From Leucobacter weissii (GTDB lineage Bacteria; Actinomycetota; Actinomycetes; Actinomycetales; Microbacteriaceae): 64,000 bases of DNA. How positions within the stretch are numbered: the first letter of the stretch is position 1; the number at the start of each line of letters is the position of its first letter. The notes beneath the pieces are model-generated. The model was given only the letters and a program-made list of their open reading frames with translations, was not told the DNA's origin and did not search any database. This document shows, piece after piece, positions 17,022 through 24,017 of this stretch. The stretch is from NCBI RefSeq assembly GCF_017565745.1, contig NZ_JAGDYM010000004.1, forward strand, positions 1 through 64,000. Direction: 5' to 3'. Made by a program: the position numbers and the translations under genes.

Positions 17022-17142
17022 CTCGCTGCGCTACCAGCTTTCGTGAACCTTCGGGTGTGATACTCGTTGGGGTGCGCAGTCGCGCATCGACGACCGACCC
17101 CACGTCTCTTCCGCAGACGTGCAGACCGTGAAGAGGCTCCAC

Positions 17143-18180
17143 GTGAAGCGTACCCGCGCCCTGTCGACGATCACCCTGCCCGCCGTGCTCGTGGCGGTTC
17201 TCGCCGCCACCGGCTGCTCCTTCGGGAGCGACAACGGCGACGAGGGTGAGAACGGCGCCGTCAACGGCGAGACCCAGGCGTGCGCGCCCGCGGGCGAGGC
17301 CAGTGGCGCACTGCAGATCGAGGGGGATTTCGGCGCACCGCTGACGCTCGCCTCCGAGACGCCGATCGAGGTCGCCGAGCTGGAGCGCTCCGTGCTGATC
17401 GAGGGCGAGGGCGAGGAGATCGCCGAGGACGAGCTCGTCCTCACCCAGCTCTCCGTCTTCAACGGCGTGACGGGGGAGACGCTCGCCCCCACGGCACCGA
17501 CCGCCGTCACCAACGGCGCCGACGAGAGCACCTTCCCGGCCTGGGTCACGGAGACGATCGCGTGCTCGACCATCGGCGACCGCGTCGCGGCGGTGGCCCC
17601 GGCCTCGAAGGTGCTCGGCGACGGCCAGGCCGCCAGCTACGGCATGGAGGACGCCGACGCGCTCGTCATGGTCTTCGACGTCCTGCGCGCGCCCGCGCTC
17701 GAGCGCGCCGAGGGCGAAGCCCAGGAACCGGTCGACGGGCTCCCGACGGTCGAACTGGCCGAGAACGGCGCGCCGACCATCACCATCCCCGAGGGTGAGG
17801 ACGCCCCGAAGGAGCTCGAGATCGTGCCGCTCATCGAGGGCGACGGCGCCGAGGTGGGCGAGACCGACTCCGTCTACCTGCACTACACCGGCGTGGTCTG
17901 GAGCAGCGGCAAGGAGTTCGACTCCAGCTGGACGAACGGCACCCCGATCATGCTCCCGGCGAACCAGTTCGTTCCCGGCTTCACGAAGGCGATCACCGGG
18001 CAGAAGGTCGGCTCTCAGATCCTCGCCGTCATCCCGGCCGACGAGGGCTATGCGGAGGCCACCGCCGAGCGCCTCGCGGCCGCTGATGCCACGGAGGACG
18101 ACGTGATGGTGTTCGTGGTCGACATCCTCGACGCGATCCCCGCGCAGGAGACGGCGGACGCGGAAGAGGACGCCGAGTAG
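17143..18180 (+). CDS. Tandem-FKBP peptidyl-prolyl isomerase lipoprotein
   Basis: 345 residues. The N-terminus ([21 protein letters not shown], then TGC at residues 22-24) is a lipoprotein signal, so the protein is anchored on the outer face of the membrane. A first FKBP-like region (about 45-190) lacks the usual aromatic pocket residues; the second (about 215-335) is canonical with [37 protein letters not shown] and IPADEGY. It should catalyse cis-trans proline isomerisation in exported proteins. The GTG at 17143 is preferred over GTGs at 17119 and 17128 because it follows AAGAGG at proper spacing and trims the signal peptide to normal size. The protein is rich in Glu/Asp. Confidence 0.88.
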   Translation: MKRTRALSTITLPAVLVAVLAATGCSFGSDNGDEGENGAVNGETQACAPAGEASGALQIEGDFGAPLTLASETPIEVAELERSVLIEGEGEEIAEDELVLTQLSVFNGVTGETLAPTAPTAVTNGADESTFPAWVTETIACSTIGDRVAAVAPASKVLGDGQAASYGMEDADALVMVFDVLRAPALERAEGEAQEPVDGLPTVELAENGAPTITIPEGEDAPKELEIVPLIEGDGAEVGETDSVYLHYTGVVWSSGKEFDSSWTNGTPIMLPANQFVPGFTKAITGQKVGSQILAVIPADEGYAEATAERLAAADATEDDVMVFVVDILDAIPAQETADAEEDAE

Positions 18181-18250
18181 CGCGAACCCCGGAGGCGACC
18201 GTCGTCGCGGTGCGGCGCGCGGCTCCGCTCCGCGGGAGTCATCCGACAGA

Positions 18251-19342
18251 ATGGTGGCTATGAGACGCGTCATCATCCTGGGCTCCACCGGTTCCATCGG
18301 CCGCCAGGCCATCGAGGTGATCCGATCCAACCCGAACGGGTTCGAGGTGGTCGGCCTCGCGGCCGGAATCCGATCGGACCGCCTGCGCGAGCAGGCGGAG
18401 GAGCTGGGCGTCGAGCACACCGCCCTGGGCGCGGACGAGTCCGCGGCGCTGGTGCGCGACGTCGAGGCCGATGTGGTGCTCAACGGCATCACCGGCTCCA
18501 TCGGATTGGGGCCGACCATCGCGGCGCTCGAAGCGGGCCGCACGCTGGCCCTCGCCAACAAGGAGTCGTTGATCGTGGGCGGTGCGCTGGTGAAGCGGCT
18601 CGCGAAGGCCGGTCAGATCGTGCCGGTCGACAGCGAGCACTCCGCGATCGCGCAGGCGCTCCGCGCGGGCTCCGAGTCGGAGGTGCGGCGTCTGGTGCTC
18701 ACCGCGAGCGGCGGTCCGTTCCGGGGCCGCAGCCGGGAGGAGCTCGCGGACGTCGCGCCCTCGGAGGCGCTCGCCCATCCGACCTGGAACATGGGCCGGG
18801 TCGTCACCACCAACTCCGCGACCATGATCAACAAGGGGCTCGAGGTGATCGAGGCGCATCTGCTCTTCGACGTGCCCTACGCGGACATCGAGGTGGTGGT
18901 GCACTCGCAGTCGATCGTGCACTCGATGGTGGAGTTCAGCGACGGGTCCACCATCGCCCAGGCCTCGCCCCCCGATATGCGTCTCCCCATCTCCCTCGCC
19001 CTCGACTGGCCGCACCGGGTCTCCGGCGTGGGCGCCCCGCTCAACTGGGCGGCCGCCCAGAGCTGGGACTTCGAGCCCCTCGATTCCGCGGTGTTCCCGG
19101 CGGTGTCGGTGGCCAAGCAGGTGGGCCGCGCGGGGCGCACCTTCCCGGCCGTCTACAACGCGGCGAACGAGGAGGCGGTCGAGGCGTTCCACGCCGGAGG
19201 GATCGGGTTCCTGGGGATCGTCGAGACGGTGCAGTCCGTGCTGGACGTCCACGACCCGCCCGCCGAACTCACCCTCGACACGCTCGCCGACGCGGAGCAG
19301 TGGGCGCGCCGGCAGGCCCAGAAAGTTATCGCGTCCGCTTGA
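18251..19342 (+). CDS. ispC: 1-deoxy-D-xylulose 5-phosphate reductoisomerase IspC (Dxr)
   Basis: A 363-residue enzyme of the MEP isoprenoid pathway: NADPH-dependent rearrangement and reduction of DXP to MEP. NADPH loop GSTGSIG at residues 11-17; [11 protein letters not shown]; metal-binding PVDSEHSAI; substrate segments TASGGPF and [23 protein letters not shown]. The start is either ATG 18251 or ATG 18260; neither has a strong Shine-Dalgarno site. The last 33 bp, with the stop, are repeated 113 bp downstream (see repeat entries). In many Actinobacteria the next gene is the M50 protease; here it lies 9.5 kb away. Confidence 0.96.
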   Translation: MVAMRRVIILGSTGSIGRQAIEVIRSNPNGFEVVGLAAGIRSDRLREQAEELGVEHTALGADESAALVRDVEADVVLNGITGSIGLGPTIAALEAGRTLALANKESLIVGGALVKRLAKAGQIVPVDSEHSAIAQALRAGSESEVRRLVLTASGGPFRGRSREELADVAPSEALAHPTWNMGRVVTTNSATMINKGLEVIEAHLLFDVPYADIEVVVHSQSIVHSMVEFSDGSTIAQASPPDMRLPISLALDWPHRVSGVGAPLNWAAAQSWDFEPLDSAVFPAVSVAKQVGRAGRTFPAVYNAANEEAVEAFHAGGIGFLGIVETVQSVLDVHDPPAELTLDTLADAEQWARRQAQKVIASA

Positions 19343-19343
19343 C
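19309..19343 (+). repeat. Direct repeat, copy 1 (3' end of ispC)
   Basis: 35 bp that include the last eleven codons and TGA of ispC. The same 35 bp recur at 19422-19456 with a single difference (C to A at the ninth base). Confidence 0.9.
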
Positions 19344-19350
19344 GCTGACC

Positions 19351-19376
19351 GAGCACGCCCATTTCTGGGCGTGCTC
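19351..19376 (+). terminator. Hairpin after ispC
   Basis: A perfect 10-bp stem, GAGCACGCCC and GGGCGTGCTC, around an ATTTCT loop, starts 9 bp after the ispC stop. There is no T-run, as is common for high-G+C terminators. Two smaller hairpins follow at 19388-19402 and 19413-19428. Confidence 0.65.
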
Positions 19377-19421
19377 CCGGCGCGCCGAGGGCGTCTCGCC
19401 CTAGGGGGGGGTCTGCCGCTT

Positions 19422-19456
19422 CCGGCAGGCACAGAAAGTTATCGCGTCCGCTTGAC
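19422..19456 (+). repeat. Direct repeat, copy 2 (detached ispC 3' end)
   Basis: 34 of 35 bp identical to the ispC 3' end, including the in-frame stop, but without any gene in front of it. The unit length from copy to copy is 113 bp and the spacer holds three hairpins. Confidence 0.9.
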
Positions 19457-19472
19457 ACGGTTTATCCCCCCC

Positions 19473-19556
19473 GAGCGGGACCCTCTTCGGCGAGTGGGAC
19501 CGCCTTGCACCGTCGAACACGGTCCCGTTCGCGAAACGGGGGTCCACTCGCGGAGC
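19473..19556. repeat. Palindromic intergenic element, copy A
   Basis: Begins GAGCGGGACC and ends TCCACTCGCG; inside it CGAGTGGGACC (19491-19501) faces GGTCCACTCG (19541-19550). Copy B at 39374-39457 has the same length, the same first 10 bases and the same CCACTCGC end. The 20-mer at 19489-19508 occurs inverted with one mismatch at 44050-44069. It behaves like a REP-type repeat family. Confidence 0.55.
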
Positions 19557-19613
19557 CCGGAGCCCGGAGCACTGGGCCCGGGGCCCGGACGCGGCGGGCT
19601 CCGGGCCGACCGG

Positions 19614-22565
19614 TCAGCGGCGCAGGATCGTCAGCTTCGCGGAGGTCGCCGGGGCGATCGAACGGAGCGAGGAGCCCCGGTAGCCCGCCCGGTACTCGTG
19701 CCGGCCCTTCGCCACGGCGCGGGCCTTCACGACGACCCGGTACCGGCCCTTCGCGTCGACCCGCACCGTGCGGACGGCTTTGCCGTTGCGGGTGATCACC
19801 ACGCTCGGTCGTTTCGCGCCCGACTTCGCCGCGATCCGGACCTTGCCCGAGAGCACGATGCGCTTGCCCGGGCGGAGGTTCACCAGGTCGCTGCGCAGGG
19901 TGACCGCGGCGGCGTGGCTCCTCACGTGCAGTGCCGCGCGCGGGGAGGCCTGCTGCGTCGCCCCCGGCTCGGCGGCTGACGGCACGTGGAGGAACGAGAC
20001 GGCGAGCTTGCCGGTGCGCGGCGCCGTGGCCCGCAGCGTCGCCCGGCCCCTCTCGTCGAGTCGGATGTACGATCCCGTCGCGCGCCCGTCGATCAGCAGG
20101 CGGACGCGTCCGCCGACCGGGGCGCCCGAGCTCTTGGAGGCGACGGAGACCCGGGCCGAGAAGGGCTTGCCGCGGGCCACGACGGTCTGGGGGAGGGAGA
20201 TCTTCGCGACCGTCGCCGGGGCGGCGACGACGAGTTCTGCGGCGCCCGCGTTCGAGGGGTCGAAGACGTCGTCGCCGAGGTACGTCACCGCGATGGTCCT
20301 CCTCCCGGCGGTCGCGAAGGCCGGGAGCTCGACCCGGGCGCGCCCCGCCTCGTCGAGCGTCGCGTCCGCGGTCAGCGGCACGCCGTCGACGGTCACCTCC
20401 GCTCTGCCGGTGGGGGTGGGAGTTCCCGAGCGGGATCCGCTCACGTCGATCAGCACCGCCGAGCGCTCGCCGATGCGCGGCGAGGGCTGCTCGACCGAGG
20501 CCCGCGTCACGCTCTCCGCGCCGCGGACCCGGACGATCGCGGTGTCGCTGCCGGACGGGTCGAGCACCGCGTCGCCGTCGTAGCGCGCGTCGAGGTGGTG
20601 CGTCCCTCGGGGCAGCGCGATGCGGAAACGGGCCAGCCCGCGCGCGTCGAGCTCGGCGCTGCCGATCTCGTCGCCGTCGGCGAGCAGCGAGACGCTCCCG
20701 GTCGGCGCATCTGCCGCGGCCGGAGCGGTGACCCGCACGTCGGCGACGACGCGCTCGGTCGACTCGGGCGACGGATCCAGGATCGAGAGAGCGACGAGGG
20801 AGAGCGACTCGGTGGTTCGCTTGTCCACCACGCCAGCCGTCGCGACGGAGGTGTACTCCTGGCTGTCGAAGCGGCTCTCGTCGGCGACGTCGGTCACGCC
20901 GACCCGCAGTCGGTAGCGTCCTACACGATCGAGGAGCTCGGTCTCGGTGACGTCGTCCTGGGTCACCCGGTAGGTCTTGCCGACGGCTCCCGGGATCGGC
21001 ACCGGCGTCGCATCGCCGCGCTGCCGGTACCACTGGAAGCGCAGGTGCACCCCGGTGTCGTCGGCGCTGTCGGTGGTCCACCAGTCCGCTTCGGCGTCGG
21101 CGGCGAGCACATCGCCCTGCGCCGGTGCCCGACCCGGGGCCGTGGTGTTGGAGATCGCGATGGTCTGCTCGGGGTCGAGCACGCTCGGCGTGGTAGCGCC
21201 GCACGACTTGCGGCCGAGGCTGTTGAACACCGCGAGCGTCGAGTCCGGGGTGCTGGATGACGGGTTCGAAGCGTGCGGCACGGTCAGTCGCGCGGCCTCA
21301 TCGGTCGTCCACTGCATCGCCCCGCTGTCGAAGCGCCACCGCGCGGTGGCCTGCACCGACTTCGCGGCCAGCACGGCGGTGGCGTACCGCTGCGGCGGGA
21401 TCGTCCAGCTGACCTCCTGTTCGACGGTCTCGGTGTCGCTCCAGACCTTGCCCCATTCGGTCGAGGTCTGCACCTCGACGCTCGCGGAGAGGAAGGCGCC
21501 CACGTCGAAGGAGTAGCTCGTGGTGACCGATAGCCCCGTGGTGACGGAGGTGCTGTACGAGTTGCTCCCGCCCGCCGAGATCGTCGTCGTCAGCGGCGCG
21601 GATCCGCCGTTGAAGATCGACTGCGCCGTGCTGCCGGTGCCGTTGGGTCCCGCGCACCCGATCGTGTGCCATACGGGACGAGGCTCGTGGACGATCTTCA
21701 TGCGGTCGACCCGCTCCCACTGCGAGGAGAGCTGCTCGCCGGTGGTCCCGTCCCGCAGTAGACCGGCGCAGCGGCTGGGGTCCTTCCCGCAGCGGGCCAC
21801 GGCGTGGGCGACGGCGGAGCTCAGGATCGCCTTCGTGAGCTCGTCGCGATGCTCGGGCGAGAGCGTGTACCTGTTCGCCGCGCCCTCGTAGTCGTACACG
21901 TTGAACTGGGCGAAGGCGCGTTCGGTCGCGTCCAGGCTGTCGCAGTTCTTGATCGTCGCAGTCACCTGACCGAACGGCGCCTGCTCGATGAGCCCGTCCT
22001 TCTTGGTGATGAGGCAGCCGTAGGTGTCCTTGCCGTGTCCGGCGCTTCGGATGTAGAACTTGCCGTCGATCGCCTCCGAGCGGGGCCAGTCGTTCGCGCG
22101 GGAGACCGGCCACCAGGGGTTCCACCCGCCCTCCTGCGTGTTCACCTGGGTCGCCGCGGGCTGGAAGAACCAGCGCTGCGCAGAGTTGGTTCCGCACTCC
22201 CGGAGGTCCGCATCATCGCCGGTGGCCTGCAGGCACTGCTCGTCGTCGGTGCCGATCGAGGAGCGGAGCACGATCTGGAACGTGCCCTGCCACGGCGCGT
22301 CGCCCGCCGACTCGGGTTCGTTCAGCGTCGGGCGCAGATACCAGGTGTCCGCGTCGGGAATGTTGTCGCTCGCGATGTCGCTGAACCCGCTGCGGAAGGT
22401 GAGGCACTCGAGCGCTCCCACGCAGTCGGCGCTGCCCTCGGCGGCGCGGGCGGGCGCGGGCGCGGCGGCGGGGAGCAGCGTCGCGAGCAGCGCCCCCGCG
22501 AGGAGCACCGCGAAGAGCGCCGTCGCGAAGCGGCGCGGACGATCGGATGGGAGGGCAGTGATCAT
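19614..22565 (-). CDS. Secreted multidomain protein: lectin-like, aerolysin-like pore-former region, Ig-like repeats
   Basis: 983 residues. Signal peptide 1-42 (RRFATALFAVLLAGALLATL, then ARA-A). Residues about 45-300 are Cys-rich with ricin-type traits: DEQCLQATGDDADLRECG followed by AQRWFF, and YGCLITKKDG. Residues about 318-412 are Ser/Thr-rich and alternate polar and hydrophobic residues (SNSYSTSVTTGLSVTTSYSF, then VGAFLSASVEVQTSTEW) and end in VSWTIPPQRYATAVLAAKSV, the layout of aerolysin/ETX-MTX2 pore-forming proteins. Residues about 585-980 carry bacterial Ig-like repeats (Big_3_5 type; PTGSVSLLADGDEIG, PTGRAEVTVDGVPL, PVGGRVRLLIDGRAT) and a basic C-terminal module. No LPXTG anchor or membrane helix, so it is released. 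Domain calls are by eye; the pore-former assignment is a hypothesis. Confidence 0.7.
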   Translation of the reverse strand: MITALPSDRPRRFATALFAVLLAGALLATLLPAAAPAPARAAEGSADCVGALECLTFRSGFSDIASDNIPDADTWYLRPTLNEPESAGDAPWQGTFQIVLRSSIGTDDEQCLQATGDDADLRECGTNSAQRWFFQPAATQVNTQEGGWNPWWPVSRANDWPRSEAIDGKFYIRSAGHGKDTYGCLITKKDGLIEQAPFGQVTATIKNCDSLDATERAFAQFNVYDYEGAANRYTLSPEHRDELTKAILSSAVAHAVARCGKDPSRCAGLLRDGTTGEQLSSQWERVDRMKIVHEPRPVWHTIGCAGPNGTGSTAQSIFNGGSAPLTTTISAGGSNSYSTSVTTGLSVTTSYSFDVGAFLSASVEVQTSTEWGKVWSDTETVEQEVSWTIPPQRYATAVLAAKSVQATARWRFDSGAMQWTTDEAARLTVPHASNPSSSTPDSTLAVFNSLGRKSCGATTPSVLDPEQTIAISNTTAPGRAPAQGDVLAADAEADWWTTDSADDTGVHLRFQWYRQRGDATPVPIPGAVGKTYRVTQDDVTETELLDRVGRYRLRVGVTDVADESRFDSQEYTSVATAGVVDKRTTESLSLVALSILDPSPESTERVVADVRVTAPAAADAPTGSVSLLADGDEIGSAELDARGLARFRIALPRGTHHLDARYDGDAVLDPSGSDTAIVRVRGAESVTRASVEQPSPRIGERSAVLIDVSGSRSGTPTPTGRAEVTVDGVPLTADATLDEAGRARVELPAFATAGRRTIAVTYLGDDVFDPSNAGAAELVVAAPATVAKISLPQTVVARGKPFSARVSVASKSSGAPVGGRVRLLIDGRATGSYIRLDERGRATLRATAPRTGKLAVSFLHVPSAAEPGATQQASPRAALHVRSHAAAVTLRSDLVNLRPGKRIVLSGKVRIAAKSGAKRPSVVITRNGKAVRTVRVDAKGRYRVVVKARAVAKGRHEYRAGYRGSSLRSIAPATSAKLTILRR

Positions 22566-22636
22566 GGTTCACCTCGGAGGACGATCGAGCGGCGGCGCCG
22601 CTCTCGGGATGGGTGCACGGTTCACTGTAAAGATTC

Positions 22637-22673
22637 TTGATGGCGCTATGGTGTCATGGCCTATAACCGCCAT
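22637..22673 (+). promoter_or_regulatory. Candidate divergent promoter/operator between the secreted protein and its neighbour regulator
   Basis: This stretch is much richer in A+T than its surroundings. TTGATG (22637-22642) and TATAAC (22662-22667) could be -35 and -10 boxes for the plus-strand regulator, although the 19-bp spacing is long. ATGGCG (22640-22645) and CGCCAT (22668-22673) form a 6-bp dyad around it, a plausible operator. Confidence 0.35.
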
Positions 22674-22684
22674 ATTCTGGAGGC

Positions 22685-23689
22685 ATGCCACCCCGCACCG
22701 CGCCCCCGTCGCGGGACTCCCTGCCTCCCTCCAACGCGCTCTCGACGCTCGTGCAGCAGCGGCCCCCGACCACGAGGTCGGCCGCAGAGGCGCTGGACGT
22801 CGACCTCGAGGAGACTCGGGGGATCCTCGCCGCGCTGGCCCGCGACCGCGAGATCACCTGGGACGGCGAGGCCATCGGGTACCGTGCGCCCGAGCAGCGC
22901 CTCATCGAGCAGGTGGGGGAGCAGCTCGACGCGGGCCGCGCGCATCTGCGCGAGGTCGAGCAGCTCATCGCCCGGCTGCCCTCGCTGCTCGAGGACTGGT
23001 CGATCGGGACGGATCCGCACGCCGGGCGCTCGGCGATCGAGATAGCCGACGGCCCGCTGCACATGGAGCAGCTGTGGACGAGGCGGTTCGCCTGGCGCAG
23101 CCCGCGCAGGATCCGGATGCTCCTGCCCGATGTCGCGGTGGCCGAGCGCTTCGGCCACGATCCCGAATCGGCCGAGCTGTTCCTGCACGGCGAACAGGTC
23201 GACATCCGCACCGTCGTGTCGACGGCCCAGCTCGCCGCCGAGCCCGAGCGCATCGCCGCCGTCATGGCGCCGTCGGTCGCGCTGCGAGCGCATCCGCGGC
23301 TCGCGTCGTGGATCATGGTGAGCGACGACACGGTCGTGCTGCCGAGGCAGTGGGGCGGGAGCCCGTTCGAGGGGATCGTCGTGATCACGGAGCCGACGGT
23401 GGCGAGTCTCGCCCACGCCCACCTCGACGGCGTCTGGGAGCAGGCGGTCGACCCGAGGCGTCCCCGGGATCGGCCCTGGACCGGGGTGCTCGAGCACCTC
23501 GCCCGCGGCGCGTCGATCGACACGGCGGGCCGGGCGCTCGGCATCTCGCTGCGCACGGCGCAGCGCCGTGTCAGTGCGGCGATGAGGCACTACGGAGCGA
23601 CCTCGCTGTTCGAGCTGGCCGTGAAGTGGAACGGCGAACCATCCGCGAGCGACGCGTCCGATGCCGGGTCGGCCCCGGGCGACGGCTGA
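22685..23689 (+). CDS. Transcriptional regulator with N-terminal TrmB-like and C-terminal LuxR-like HTH
   Basis: 334 residues. An N-terminal winged helix (about 16-68: STLVQQRPPTTRSAAEALDV) resembles TrmB-type domains; the middle (about 90-250) resembles the ligand or phospholipase-D-like region seen with it; the C-terminus (about 265-315: VLEHLARGASIDTAGRALGI, then SLRTAQRRVSAAM) is a LuxR/GerE-like HTH. A cytoplasmic, ligand-responsive regulator is inferred. GGAGG sits only 1 bp before the ATG; the predicted -10 box leaves a leader of about ten bases, so initiation may be unusual. It diverges from the secreted-protein gene across 119 bp and likely controls it. Confidence 0.7.
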   Translation: MPPRTAPPSRDSLPPSNALSTLVQQRPPTTRSAAEALDVDLEETRGILAALARDREITWDGEAIGYRAPEQRLIEQVGEQLDAGRAHLREVEQLIARLPSLLEDWSIGTDPHAGRSAIEIADGPLHMEQLWTRRFAWRSPRRIRMLLPDVAVAERFGHDPESAELFLHGEQVDIRTVVSTAQLAAEPERIAAVMAPSVALRAHPRLASWIMVSDDTVVLPRQWGGSPFEGIVVITEPTVASLAHAHLDGVWEQAVDPRRPRDRPWTGVLEHLARGASIDTAGRALGISLRTAQRRVSAAMRHYGATSLFELAVKWNGEPSASDASDAGSAPGDG

Positions 23690-23708
23690 GCCGACCCGAG
23701 CCGAGCCT

Positions 23709-23736
23709 CCGACACGGCGCCCGAATGTGGTAGCGT
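23709..23736 (+). promoter_or_regulatory. Candidate promoter of the gcv riboswitch transcript
   Basis: CCGACA (23709-23714) and TAGCGT (23731-23736) at 16-bp spacing fit a housekeeping actinobacterial promoter of the TANNNT type. Transcription would begin about 30 bp before the first aptamer. Confidence 0.35.
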
Positions 23737-23772
23737 CGGCGCAGAGTCACAAGTGAATACGCCGCTCAATCG

Positions 23773-23975
23773 ATGCGGGAGAGACCGGACGATCCCCGCT
23801 GGATCAGCCCGGCGCCGTAGGAGCAAACCCTCTCCGGGAATCTCTCAGGCACCCGTACCGCACCGATCAGGCAACTCTGGAAAGCAGCGCGTCGTCGCGC
23901 TCACCGAAGGTGCAAGGCCGTCTCCATGCGAGCGGCTGAATCTCTCAGGTCACGGTACAGAGCGGGGAGGATCAG
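23773..23975 (+). ncRNA. Tandem glycine riboswitch
   Basis: Two consecutive glycine aptamers. Aptamer 1 (about 23773-23862) runs from GCGGGAGAGACC through GGCGCCGTAGGAGCAAA to AATCTCTCAGGCACCCGTACC. Aptamer 2 (about 23876-23975) runs from CTGGAAAGC through CACCGAAGGTGCAA to AATCTCTCAGGTCACGGTAC. The GGAGAG, CCGNAGGNGCAA and CTCTCAGG blocks are the conserved core. It lies directly upstream of gcvP, about 45 bp from its start, and by family knowledge turns on glycine cleavage when glycine is high; expression control could be through translation, since no strong terminator stem was found before the GTG. Confidence 0.95.
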
Positions 23976-24017
23976 CCAGGAGGCGCCATTGGCGCCGCCC
24001 AGACCCCGGAGATCCTC

